Shown: positions 13,213 to 25,680 of the stretch, in pieces
Layout: every line of letters starts with the position of its first letter
How positions within the stretch are numbered: position 1 is the first letter of the stretch
Assembly (NCBI GenBank): GCA_037176845.1
Contig: JAYKXP010000022.1
Coordinates: forward strand, 124,001-188,000
Direction of reading: 5' to 3'
Origin: Paramarasmius palmivorus
Taxonomy: Eukaryota; Basidiomycota; Agaricomycetes; Agaricales; Marasmiaceae
Length of the DNA stretch: 64,000 bases
Translations under genes and position numbers: made by a program
Notes under the pieces: model-generated
What the model was told of the DNA's origin: nothing
The model's database searches: none
What the model saw: only the letters and a program-made list of their open reading frames with translations

Positions 13213-13698
13213 GCTACAGCAAATATTCTGTGAGGGTGGCACTGAAAGTTGGTAGGCTTTTGAACGTAGACGGTCACTTGGCAGGGCAGGTCACCCTCGT
13301 TTCCGCAGCCACCTGAGTTTTCCGCAGCTCTAAGTATTCGCGTTAAGATTTCTATCATTTTGATTTGTTTTTAGTCTGATTGAATAAGTTCGTATCTACT
13401 CACTGTACCTCAAACTGTGAGGCTCGTCTCCCTCGAGCTTTGCCTCCATTATAGATGATGTTCAGAAAATATAAATCAAATTCAATGAACCTACCATCAT
13501 CGTAATTGTTCAGACAACTGGTATGAATCACAAAGGAGTAAGTTAGCCATGCGAGAATGCAGGGTCTCAGGAGCCTCACGATGAAATTAGATGGCCACTG
13601 AAGGGTCATCAGATAAATAGATTGACTACTTGCAATGATATAAGTACAGATGCAGAAGATGTAAGGTAATGAGGTAGCGACAAATCAAAATCTAAATT
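13213..13698. other. Spacer between the peroxidase and the fusion enzyme
   Basis: This is the 5' flank of the peroxidase and the 3' flank of the fusion gene, both on the minus strand. Short minus-strand frames at 13110-13358 and 13400-13609 show no domain and were not accepted as exons. Confidence 0.4.
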
Positions 13699-16600
13699 TT
13701 ACCAATGGCTTGGCTTTGAAGGGACCGGAGGAGCTTTCTCCGAGGGAGAATCACCGGCTCTCGACCCTCCTGACCGTGAGCCTCCATAAACCGACAACTT
13801 CCTTCCAAATGTGGCATTCTGAAGGTCCTTTCTAGACATCCCGCCTGGTGTCCCTGGTCTAGACCTAGAAACACCAGTAAGTCTATCTAGAGATTCCTGA
13901 CGACTTGAAGCGCGACTGTGTGTCCGTGAGTTTGCCGCCGAGAAGACGGGAGCAGGGGCTGCTCGAGGCATTAAGTCGATAGGGGAGGAGCCGCCTGAGC
14001 TCGAATAATCCTCGAATTCGCTCTCCGAATGTGAACGGGTTCCACTACTGGTACCTCTACCATATGCAGTGAAAGCATGATCCAGTGAGAGCATGCCATT
14101 CATGTTCTTCGACAGACGCCTGAGGTCTTTCATCCGACCCTGCATAAATGTCGACATACGATTATTTGCCCGAGCCGAAATCTGCTCCTCAAAGCTTGTT
14201 CCGTTATCTCTTCCGGCTTTGGCTCGAGCAGTGTGTGCGTCAGCTAGGCGAAGAGGTCGTGGCGCAGCTACGATAGGACCAGCGGCGTGCTGTCCCTGCC
14301 GAGGGGTCCTCACCTCTTCCTCTTCGTATAGTGTGGCTTGTCGAGATGGCGAAGGCCGTGTACGATGAGGTAAGGCCGGAACCTTAGAGACAGTCGAAAC
14401 CGCTTGCGATAGAACCTGATCGAAAGATACACTTTGTCGCTTGTTCCTCTTCGTTTCAAAGGTGTTGGAGGCTTTCATCGGCCTTTCCATCGCCAAATCC
14501 ATTTCGACCCCGCGCAAACCAGCATTGATATCTTTGGTCAGGACAAAAAAGCTGCTATCCTTGATCCTGCGCTGGACAAAGCGCCAACGGGCACGAGCTG
14601 GGTTCGCCTAAAACATAACATTCAGTACTGGATATTTCAGTCTAACAGGGTCACTCACTTCTCGCTGAGGATCATAGAGCGAGTGTGCGGCTAAGTCCAC
14701 GTAGAAGCTCTCTACTCTTTCAGCAATGCGCTGCAGGAACGACATCAATACAGTTGAGATCTTATGGAGTGCCTAAAGAGACGTATTTAGCATATAGAAC
14801 AGTGTTACGAATTGTATACAGACCTGCTTCTCCTTAGTTGGGTAAGTCTTAATGACCTCGCCAACGCGTATGAAAGCGTCATACCCAGAGCATATATCTT
14901 CCCGTATGTATTCTAGAAACTGGACGTCCAAGTCAAGCACATTCCGGGTGTATGATATTATGCCATGTTCAAAGGCAGGGGCAGATGTTGCGGCATTGCT
15001 TACGAACTCGCCGAGTTCAGCAATCTCTTTGCGAGCCTGTATAGCGGCAGGGCTGGAAGTCGCATGGGTAACGATACCTATCACGTCTGGCAGAAGAGAC
15101 TGATCATCGCTGTTTGCAATGGAGAATGAGAGTTGGAGATAGAGTTCTTGGAGTCTAGGAAGAAGCAATAAGTTCAAGCCGAGACGCTAACTTCCGACTA
15201 GACGTACTTGGAACCAAATAGAACAGGAAATCCGGTCTTTGTGAGAAGTCTGGAGAACCACAGCTGAGTATCGGGTTTGACAGAGATAATGAAGCACACT
15301 TACCGACTCTGCAGCTGGTAAAATTTCCGAATGGCATGCGTTGAAAGTAAACCGCCCGAGAACCACGTCTTTGCATCTTTCTTCAAAGTGTCGACCTCAA
15401 AGTATAGCGTAGTCAAGCTTTCGACGCATGTCCTCAGGTAATCTACCCAGAGATCATACAGGTCGTTAATTTCTGGCATTTGGAAAGATGGCTTGGGCAT
15501 CAGATACCCGATGAAATATTTGCCAAGAAGACTAACACAAGTTGAGACTGAAGTCAGGAAGACAAATAGATTACAGTGATCTGACACCCACCTCATAACT
15601 TCGGGGTTCGTCGTGTGAGCTACCTCTCTGAAAGTATCACTCGCGTCCAGTCCTGCGGACCCTGCTACGATCATCGTTCCACCTATCAAAGGTCAGAAGA
15701 ATTAACCAAAAAATTGCGGATGCTCGCCTACCAGGATGTATGGGCAGGAACTCTGTTACGTCGTAAACACAACCATCGACACCAATCCACATCCTGCTAC
15801 CCTCTATATGGCCAGTATGCCTTGCGAGTTCACTTAACGGGATGTATTTTTCGTTCTCGCTCATGACTCGAGGCGTCATAAATACGTCCAGCATGAACCG
15901 TCGTTCTGCAAAAGCCTGAGCAAGCATTTCATCGGCGCCTTCCTTGGTCACTGCACGATGCTGGTAAAGGGCTTTCCGGATGCCTGTCATGACGGTCTCA
16001 TAAAGGGAGAGTGACCCGCATACGTAGAGGTATCCACCGTGTCCGCCAAGCTTCGTCGAGATGACCATGTCGCACACCAATGGACCCTGGTCAATAATAG
16101 TCTGGTCGATGTAACGAGGCTCCATGTGTTTCTCAACAAGGTCGTAATGCTTGTGAACAGGGTCATATTGATAGACCAATCCATTGGAGTCGCGTGAGAA
16201 GGCGACATGCAACTCCAGCTTTCCTGATGTGACATGTTCTCGAAGCTCGTGTTTGTATAAGAAACGCTTCCGGCTTTGTACGCCCAAGAACGCTATTGTC
16301 CTTCCAACGACCCCAGAGCCAATACGTGCTTGCCAGAAGGCGCGGAACGGCGCTATACCGGAACCGCCAGCAAACATGGCAACGGGTGCTGCAGGAGATA
16401 GAGGTAATTGGAAATTCAAAGGGCGAGAGACTCCAACGAGGACCTGCGAGGACATTTAGCCAGGAAAGCATCTTGAAGAGGTTACAAGATCAGACCTTTT
16501 CTTCTTCGTAGCCCTTGCTTGTTAAATGATGTTTTGCTTCGTGATCTATTGTAGGATCAGGGTTTAAGAACCCGCTAGACACACCAGGCCTGGTCATCTT

Positions 16601-19600
16601 CATTCCATGGGAATCCGGAGAGAGAAGTAGTGGACTAATTTGGTGCTCGCTGCGAGCGACAGTCAAGTCAAGTGTCTCAGGCATGAGATCGAAGGGGAAA
16701 GAGGAGATTGAGTATGTTCGAGGCACTTCAGGTGCGATAAGGTCGAGTAACCAGGATAGGTTATCAAGCGAGAATGCTTGGTCCCAGATTTGCTCGGAGA
16801 CCTCGTTCAAAGCCAATAACAAGAGATCTCCGAGTGAACCGGCGACTGGCCATGCATCGGAGCTGAGGACACGCAATGTCGTGGACGAGGTGCGTATCAT
16901 CGTGTGAACCTAGATAGTTTCATTCAGCCACACAGTATTATAATACCACGAGAAATCGCTTCCTCACATTCATTACCATCTCCTTTGTTAGTGGAGCAAG
17001 CCTTCCTTTACGTAATACATCCCGGATGGTGAGGCGAGGCTCCAACCGCTCGTCAAGCTTCGAGCATTCAGCTTCATGCTGAGCATATCTCTTCCATTTT
17101 GCTGCGCCAAGAGTCGCAGGGTCTAGCGGGACATTGACGTCGAGGAGATCAACGAGTCCCAGAGCACCGACCACTTTCTGTGATGATTAATACAGCGTCA
17201 ACCTACAAGTACAGTATGTTTATGCTGGCAGCTGCTTACCTCGATATCACTCCACGAGTTCAGCGGCATAATGGCCAAACGGTCCCCGGGAATGAACGTC
17301 AACCCCGTGTTTCGCAAGTCAAAGACAACTTTGCCGGTGGTACGCCTCTCATCATCGTCTATGTTCTGCCTGTCAACAATTTTCGCCTGGTGCAGCATTT
17401 GAATGAGCCAAAACCGATCAGGAAACATCTTCCACGTACCCAAAATCTGCATTCGTCATAACTTCCGCGCATTTCATGAGGTTCCACGTCAAGTACTGCC
17501 TTTGATCTGTACGGCTCCAGTCGTTCTTTCATCGAGTCGGCCAGCGTGCGATGCACTTCCTGCCATGGTCGACCAATTTGATCTGAAGCACCGGCGCCAC
17601 CGCTAAGAAATAGGTCAGTGGCTTTGGCACAAAAAGGCACAAGGAACCTACTTGGTCTCGACACGCCCGGTCTTTGCCACAACTTCAAGGAAGCCGTAGA
17701 CCTTGTCTGCACCACAAGATTTAGTACAATGAATCATCAGTTTTTTATTCCCAGAAACACTGACATCGATGGGTTCCCCTACGCAGCAATGAGTTGTCAG
17801 TTGTCGTTCAACGAAATAAGTGATATTAAGCTCACATAAAGCCCTTTTCTCCTGCATAACTTTCCACGATCGCGTCCAAGACACCTACTAATCGGGGATC
17901 ACCCGATGCTTTAATGTAAGGCACGACGGGATAGTGATTCTCAATAGCAGCCAAAAATGCTCGAATATTGAGCGGCATCCATGCACGAAGATGAATCGAT
18001 TCGATACCGAGGAAAGACTTGAAATTTTGTCTCTGCCGGAAAGCAGAGTTAGTATGGCGACAAGATTGAAATATTCACCTTACCATCAAAAACGTATCCA
18101 TGCATTGGAATATCGGTAAGAACAAGCCCGATAGTGCTGGGAGCCGTTTGGAAAGAGGAGCGGAAAACTTGGCATAGCCTTGACTATGGGCAGAGAATAA
18201 TGAGCTCGTGGGCAAAGACCCATAGAAGAGACTTACCCCCAGGTTGCTGGCGGCGCAAAATTTTCACCTGCATGGGGATTGACCGATATCTTGTGGAAGA
18301 CATAAGAAAGCTGATCGACGACTTCCTTGAGCTTGAGAAGCTCGACAAGGAGACCTATACAGTGTATCAATTTAACATGATCGCATCTATGATGCCCATA
18401 AATTTAATTATTTGACAGAAACACTCACCGTCGTTATCCTTCTCCATCACACGTTCCTGACAGCGTGCCATAAGATTAGGTCCGGGCGTAAAAAGTCCGT
18501 GAACTTCTGCCTGTATTTCAATAGAGGGTCATTGAAACGTCGTAATGGTGATCAGATGTGAAAGTCACCATGCATAATAAAAACATCGCTTCGCCACGAT
18601 CGTTGAAAATGGGCCAGCGGAGATCCATGTTCTCTGCACGTGCGAGGTAAGGGTAAACAGAAGTTGGGTCACGAATCTACATATGTTACGATGAGTAAAA
18701 TTGAGACAGGAGCAGAATGGTACTATGATACCTTATAGTTGTGCAAAGAGACATCGGATTGAGATAGATATGGAAGTGGCCTCCCCATTCGTATACAGAT
18801 TTGTCTGAATGGGATGACGACACAGCGAGGGATCCCCTTAGTTTCTGGTTCCTGTCGTATCTCGGTCAGCACCTGTCGCTTAGAAAGCCGACTCAAAATC
18901 TTACTTCATCTGGCTCTCCTTGAATATTATAGAACATCTCTTTACGAGCACCCAAATTCTTGATACCTTCGTGGCCATCATTGTTCTCTTCGTAACGCCA
19001 AATGCTGGCAATGATGCCTAAGCATACAACTGACGCCCAAAGCGCTGCATCTGGAATCGTTTCGGGAGATCCATCTACCAACGGCAGCTCTAGAATTGCC
19101 TCCCGTACACGGCCACGGGCAATCAATCCGGGAAGACGCGCACAAAAGTCGGACCAGACACGGCCGGGAGTTCGTGCGAGTGCAGCCGGCGAGGCGTTCG
19201 CTAGACGGAGACACAATTGGTCAACGGCAGCGAAGTACATTCAATCAAGTGCACTTACGATCAGGCGGGCATAAACCATGTTGAGTGGATAAGAAGCCGT
19301 CTCGCCATCCTGTCACTGGGCCAAGCGCATCTGCTCGCTCCAGGACTCTGCGAGCCGGTGAACCCAGAGCGACTGCGAGTACGTCAAGTTCCGCAGGATT
19401 TAGGGAGTCGGCGTTTTGTAGCATGGCTTTCGAAGAGGACAAGTCCTTAGGTGGGGCTTTCGGAAGGAGGACTTCACATATTGTTTTCTTCTCCTTGTCG
19501 ATAGCAGCTTGCAAGGCGTTTGGGCCCTGGGGAGCACCGTATAGTGAAGCACCAGAAGGTTGTGGTGTGCCTAACCAGGCGCAACCTCTAGGCCCATACC

Positions 19601-19667
19601 CCGAGAAGGTCGTGCCAGAAACCGGACAAGAGCCGGCAGTAGAACCAGTTGCGGGACAGCCAGACAT
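13699..19667 (-). CDS. Giant fusion: IDO/PrnB-like haem dioxygenase - FAD/NADPH reductase - cytochrome b5
   Basis: One splice-consistent frame of about 1,600 residues and about 20 short introns, start ATG at 19667. Order: (1) a Cys/Gly-rich leader (MSGCPATGST); (2) an all-helical haem dioxygenase region like the indoleamine 2,3-dioxygenase/PrnB superfamily (IWRYEE, YPYLARAENMD, FLGIESIHLRAWMPLNIRAFL, and the probable proximal His in GTHRYKVYGFLEV, formed across two introns near 17700-17850); (3) a cytochrome P450 reductase-type FAD domain (FIPGDRLAIMPLN, PRTYSISS) and NADPH domain (FAGGSGIAPFRAF, AFSRD, YVCGS), with no FMN flavodoxin; (4) cytochrome b5 (HPGG completed across an intron, second His in VAHTTNPEV); (5) a helical then Ser/Arg-rich tail ending at 13699. 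Inference: NADPH electrons pass via FAD and b5 to the dioxygenase haem. The substrate is unknown; an aromatic or indolic compound is plausible. Confidence 0.8.
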
Positions 19668-21351
19668 TGTGAATCTGTTTCGAAGGAGAGACAGAGAATA
19701 GCGGAGCCTTTAAGAATGAATGTACTGGGAAAGTGATCGTCAGTTGTTGATCGGGATGAAAACGTTTAGCGTACGCACTAATGAAATCCTCGTACTGACT
19801 GGCAGCAAGACCGGTGCTTGTGCAATAGAAAAAGAACGAAAGAAGGTAAATGCAAGCGACCTGGCGCAAGCAACGGAAAGGCTAGACAGCAAAACGCGAA
19901 TGACCAAAGAAAGGGGACCCAGAGAAAGCGGGATGCAATTGTCCTGGCATATTAGTGCGCTGTACATATATGATTTTGTAAGAATGGCCCATGCTGGATC
20001 GCGTAGATCAAACCTCCATACCCATATTCTCTTGGCAGAGACGTCCATAGTTTCGGGTTTGACATGTTGCCAGCACAAATAAACAAGATTAACCTTAGGT
20101 AAAGCCACCGTTTTCCGGCCTTTTCGCTGCCCCTCAGACAGTGAATCCAGCGAAATGTACTAATCAACGCCTTTCTAGTGAGCCAAGTTTGAAACTACGA
20201 TGTTTCTGAAGGATATCCTGTGTTAGAGTGATACCGTCCGTGATGCGAGTGATTCACAGGGTTGTACCTTGGACACCGGTGCGTCGCAGTGAACTTCCTG
20301 TTAAGGCCAGTTCCCATCAATGACATCTGGCGACAAGTCACTAGTCACCCTTAGCAACCGTCTTCTTTGCCTCAAGTCATAACTGGGTTCTGAGTTTTGG
20401 GTCTGGAGGTCCTTAGAGTGAGATTAAATGCAACAGAATCAAGTCAGTATAATGCTTATGCCGACTGGCTCACAAAAGTAGCGACTTACATACGACGGAG
20501 GACCCTGAAAGCCTCCGTGCCAAGCTGTAGTGAAGCGTAGAGGTACCTTTCTCTGGAAGATCGCAAATGCCATCCGCGCGCAATGACGAATGGAGATTGA
20601 GTCTTGCCATTAAGTGGGCTGGCTAAGCGGGAGGTTACAGAAATCCAATTGAAAGAGAGCCTCTAGATCTCCGACCCTGATTACAATTGAACGGTTTTCC
20701 TCGCCCATTGCGCCATACAATCCTACAAACACGTATCATCAGCTTGTGTCTTTGTTGTATGATCTTCTTGAGATATCATGATTCATTGCAAGTCTGCCGT
20801 TTTCCAGACCATTTTCTCTGGGTATCAGAGATGAACTAGTTCGAGAGAGCAAGAGGTACAGTACAGCCTTGAATTCCGTGTGGTTTCCTGAATGCGCCTC
20901 GGATTCGGAAAGATGGTAGTGAGAAAGCAAGCGCAGTCTCGTGGGAATTTCGGCAACTGCCAAATTACTGCCAATGAGGTCAGAGTCTAGACGCCTCGTG
21001 TCTTCTATCATCTATGCACCTCGGAAGATATCGCTCAAGGCAGTCATTGGCTTCCATGCAAGTGTAAAGGGCCTTCCATTTATGTGTATAATAGAGGTGG
21101 GTTTGCTGATTACATTTTAACAACATTGCTTATGGCCAAATATAGGCAGTCCTTATTCAGAAGCGAATGGGCTGTACAGTCTATACTGATTAATGCATTG
21201 TTTTTCGCCGATACCTTTGACGAGTCTCCAAGCCAACTTCAAGGATTTCCACAACTGTCAATGAAAGAACAAAGAGACGATCACATGCTTAGAGCAAGTA
21301 CAAAGGGCGACAAAATCTGAGAATCTTTCCTCAACACACACTCAGTCCACC
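19668..21351. other. Divergent intergenic region between the fusion enzyme and SNF2 helicase 2
   Basis: 1.7 kb without a supportable gene. It must hold the promoters of the two divergently transcribed genes. Short frames (for example 19740-20108 and 20739-21011, both minus) show no domain, no signal peptide and no splice partner. Confidence 0.4.
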
Positions 21352-24267
21352 ATGGTCCAGCGTAACGGGTATGCTATCTCTTTGAAGATCAACCGCAGAT
21401 TCGAGCTGACCCTTCTGCTAGTCCAGCATTCTTGTCGCTCGATGACAGTTTCCAACCTGGGACAAGCAATGGCCTTAGGGAATGGGCCGCTGCAAGTCCA
21501 TCGTCCGAGCGATGTCATCCTAAATCTCGGACGAGGCCCAGCTTCAAGGAAGATGTCAACAGTTCAGAAATTCCGACGCAATCCTTTAGGAATATCAGCC
21601 TGAATGATAATGGTAAGCTCCATGTAGTATCAAACCCTTGATAACACTAACTCGTTAGTAGGTGCCACTCGAGGTCCTGCGTTCACGATACTCTGAACCA
21701 AATGCCACCAAGAACTCGTTCGCGACAGCAACACCGCGAGCGAAGCGGTCCTCGCGTCATTCCGAGTCTCATCAGGCTTTCACTACAGCTCCTTCAGGTC
21801 CTCATGATAAAGAAACCATAGAATTCCCGTTGGACTCGTCAGCTAGCAGGCGATTGTCCGCCGTCGACGTTGAGTCCGAGCTCAAGAAACTTCGCAAGGA
21901 TGCCTTTATGGAGAAACGTGTTGACCTCACAAAGCTTTCTCGATTCTCTTTGCCTTACGGCTACACCCTCTCACCACATCAAGTTGCCGGAATTCTGTGG
22001 ATGCTGAATAGGGAAAGCCCTATAAATAAAAAATTTGGTGGTATACTCGCTGATGAAATGGGGTAAGAGCCTCTCCTTTCTGCATGGCCATCTACTCAAA
22101 TCGGCTCCAATGTCAGACTGGGAAAAACATTACAAACCGTCGCGGTGATCATGCTTGATGCAGAGGACTCCGGGCCGTCGTTGTAGGTGCTTCTCAGTGT
22201 CGGTTCTTTTCGCAAATGCTCAACTTTCGCTAGAATTGTAGTTCAAAACGTAACATTGGCTCAACAGTGGAGAGACGAGATCGAGAGGTTTTTCCCAGGA
22301 ACATTGGTCAGATTATACCATGGTCCAAACCGATTTGCCAGTATGTATACCATGTCTGCCAACTACACCCACTCACATCATGCCACGAAGGTTTACAGGA
22401 AATGCAGCAGTACAAGATAGTTGTGACGACATACGGTGTTGTCAGAGCCGAACACCTGACATTCGAGAGAGATAACAGCCGTCGTACTTCCGAAAACTGC
22501 AGGGATGCTTTATTTCGCACGTTCTGGAGGCGCGTAGCCCTCGGTGCGTCCCAATCGTTCCTTACTCTGCACACGTACTGACTCTCGATCTTCTAGACGA
22601 GGCACATATGATTCGAAACAAAGAAACCAAAGGGGCCAAAGCTTGTTGTGATCTCTCAGCTACCTTTCGATGGTGCATCACTGCCACACCATTGTAAGTT
22701 CGAGGTCGTCATACTCGACTTTCCCTTGATATAATACTATTTCGCAGACAAAACAAAGTGACAGATTTGTATACCCTATTCCACTTCTTGCAAGTTCAAC
22801 CCTTCTCCGACTACAATTGGTTCAAGCAAAGCATCGAGATGCCTCTCAAAACGGTCAAGTCACCAAAGATCAATGAATGGGCCATCGCCAATTCCTTGAA
22901 CATTCTTCGTGTAAATATCATATTTGAACTTCTGTTATCGATACTTATTACATTCTGCCTAGATCGGATTGGGCCATGTACTACTCCGCCGTCGAAAAGA
23001 CGACTATATCAACGACGTCAAAGTTCTGGATATGCCCGAGTACAAGCTACGCTCTTACGAGTGCAAACTACCCCCTGACGAGAGAGCGTTATATGACGCA
23101 CTGCAAAACCGGTTCATTACTCTAATCGGGAGATTGAACTTATCAACACATTACATCTTGGTTCTGCTTCTAAGACTTCGGCAGTGTTTGTATCATTCAT
23201 GCCATCTGCTCGCTCTGATCTCTAATGACGAATTTAGTATGTCTACACAGCGATTTGCTTGTCAAGAGTGTTCAACCAGACACCAGAGAGATGGAAAGAG
23301 ATCCTGATGCAGAAACTGATGGAGACGATGATGACGGTTACTCCAGCAGGCTGGAGTGTCCTCAGTGCAAATCACCGTATGCAACAATCTTGTAACCGTT
23401 CTGGACATGATTTGACTCTCACCGGTTAGGCTCAGCCTAACCAACAATGATGAAGCGAAGGCGCATCAAGAAACTTGCAAATTGATTACACAACTAATCT
23501 CGAGTCGGGACAATCAGCCTCCGTCTCAGCGAGTTGAAGCGATTGAAGCGATCTTGGACACGATTCCTTCCGGAGAGAAGGTCATCGTATTCTCCTCGTT
23601 TGTTACTATGCTGGACGTCATATACTCGTACATTGGGAACAAGTTTCATTGTGTTCACTGTAGGTGGCCTTTCGATTTCGTATTTCAAGTCTGATCACAT
23701 TGAGCACAGACAACGGTAGTATGAAGGCGCCGGAACGGGAGAACTCGCTCAAAGCCATTAGAGAAGACCCTAACGTCAAGGTAATCCTCATGTCATTGAA
23801 GGCCGGTGGTGTCGGTAAGTTGGAACGTATATTCGTAGTAACAGTCGCTGACGCCTGTGCGTCCAGGGTTGAATCTTGCGGAATGCAACCACGTGATACT
23901 CGTTGACTTGTGGTGGAACCCAGCTGTTGAGGTGAACTTACAGCTATACGCTATTAGGATCTATATTAACGCAGTGCCTTCAATTACAGGAACAGGCCAT
24001 TGGGAGAGTGCACAGGATGGGGCAGACTCGTCAAGTGCATGTTTACAAACTCTTTGCGGAGAACACGATAGAAAGCAGGATCAAAGAGGTGAGCTTCTTA
24101 CTCGTCTTGGGGCATTTGTACTGACCTTGCCTCATGTGTAGCTGCAAGAAGATAAACGGGTTCTCGCAGACGCAGCTTTGGACGATGATCAGTTACAACC
24201 TACGCAAAACCTATCTCTTGGCAGGGAGGATGTTATCAGGCTGATGACGGGAAAGACTCGGAAATGA
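21352..24267 (+). CDS. SNF2-family (Rad5/Rad16/HLTF-like) DNA-dependent ATPase 2, about 14 introns
   Basis: Paralog of the gene at 1238, about 715 residues, starting at ATG 21352 (CCACCATGG). Motifs in order: HQVAGILWM, GILADEMG joined to GLGKTLQ across the intron after 22062, SLIVVQN (requires the acceptor TTTCGCTAG near 22233), TYGVVRAEH, DEAHMIRNKETK across an intron, ATPLQN (Ala where TGTP is usual), then a second lobe with FSSFVTMLDV, AGGVGLNLAECN, WWNPAVEEQAIGRVHRMGQ. Between the lobes lies CPQC...HQETC (near 23350-23480), a C-x2-C-x14-H-x3-C knuckle. The one uncertain junction is near 21617-21740, where the simple acceptor breaks the frame and a farther one (GCGACAG) keeps it. Otherwise intact. 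Confidence 0.83.
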
Positions 24268-24513
24268 GATCTCAAAGATGTTTTCTTGCGCTATCCTCGA
24301 GTCGTTCGAGGTATTTCTTGGCTACGCACGTGCCGGGGACTCCGCCGCGGTGCGCTTGCACAGTATCATAACGTCTGAACGTTGACCATCCCATTATTCA
24401 CTCGTGGCCGTACCCTTAATCTGTTCTACACTTTTCGATTCCAAAGTACTTGACTACTATTCAGTTCGAAGCTGGTTACATACATCAGAACGTTCAATAC
24501 CGGAATCCGAGCA

Positions 24514-25286
24514 TCAAGAATGATTATTTGGGTTTCCTCCCGGCTCGACTTTGCTATGTGTCGAACAACCAGGACTCTTCAATCCTTCCCCATCTTCCAT
24601 CAACGTAGGCCCACATCCTGGATCGGACGGCGCTATACCCTTCATGCCACTCATACTCCAATAATTAACCCTATTCGACGGCAACTTCGACACACTATCC
24701 ACACAGGTTGTCGTCAAACCCAAAGGTTTGAAGATCGTCCCGCTCAACAATGCCGGTGGAATCAACATCTGAAAGTGTTGGTCGTCTCCGTCTATTGGAG
24801 AGAACCTGAGGGTTTTGGAAGGGTCGCTTATACCCAACGACTTGATATAAGTGCCGATATTGTTCTCGTTCCACCAGATCTTTGTGCCCGTTGAAGACTT
24901 CTGAGGGATCCAGGCTTTGGCGGCGGGGTTGAACTTGTCAGAGTCGGCGAAGATGACGCAGTACCAGCTGTCGGGGGGGCCTGCCCAGTCACCTGCTTTT
25001 GGAGAGGTGTAGACCCCGTTGCCTAGTTGGATGCCCATCACTGGCCCGGGAAGGACGGGTGTGCCAGCTTTGTTGTATGCCTCTGCCTGAGCCTGTAGAA
25101 AATGAGTAAGAGGCACCTGAACGATCGTTGGACGGAGAGACTGACCTTGGAGACTGTTCGATAGCCAACTATGATGTTCTGCCCTTTCGGTGTAATCGGA
25201 GACTCCGCGTCGACAGAGTCGGACGGTAGACTAGAGCACGCTACGAAAGCGCATACGAGAGTGCGGATGATGTCGCTGTACAACAT
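24514..25286 (-). CDS. Secreted ADP-ribosyltransferase-like protein, intact left copy
   Basis: Two exons, start 25286, intron near 25093-25146, stop at 24514; about 240 residues. The N-terminus (LVCAFVACSSL) looks like a signal peptide. The body has VGYRTVSK, then QLGNGVYTSP, WYCVIFAD, KIWWNEN and FQMLIPP. The YR strand followed by a G-x-GVYTS strand recalls the Arg/Ser layout of the ADP-ribosyltransferase fold, but I cannot point to a certain catalytic glutamate, so this is tentative. The C-terminal 50 residues are Pro/Gly/Cys-rich. A duplicate lies in opposite orientation at 50741-51502 and is frameshifted. Alternative: a lineage-specific secreted protein of unknown fold. Confidence 0.6.
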
Positions 25287-25680
25287 GCTGAGCTCGAGAC
25301 GATGGGGAGGTTGTGCAGGATTCCAAGCCCTTTATATACCGCATGTCCTTAGTCTCGACTCGACAGCAGTCACGGATTCCAGAGTACCCGTGGAACCTGC
25401 CTTTGCCGAATAGAATGCGGGGCTGGATTAGTTCCGAAGCTATGTACACGTCTAAAGTGACATTGACAGTGCCAACGTACAAGGTCCACCTGCTCATTGG
25501 CTTTTGCAAATTCTGTGCACTGTATGTAACCATTAAATAGACTCCCAAGATTCTGATACAAAGCTAGAACTCTAACCGGTTCTCAGTGACGATAGCAAGT
25601 ATGTATTTATACAAGGCGATGACAAAAATACTCCAATCCACTCACGTATATGCTATACGCGAAGCGAAATCGCTCGGTGT
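25287..25680. other. Intergenic spacer within the left duplication arm
   Basis: No gene seen. A TATATA-like box near 25332 precedes the secreted gene at the usual distance. The stretch is similar in inverted orientation to 50373-50740. Confidence 0.4.

Noticed and set aside
21617..21740. Frameshift in SNF2 helicase 2
   Set aside because: A longer intron ending at GCGACAG restores the phase, and the rest of the gene is intact, so I treat this as an uncertain splice site rather than a mutation.
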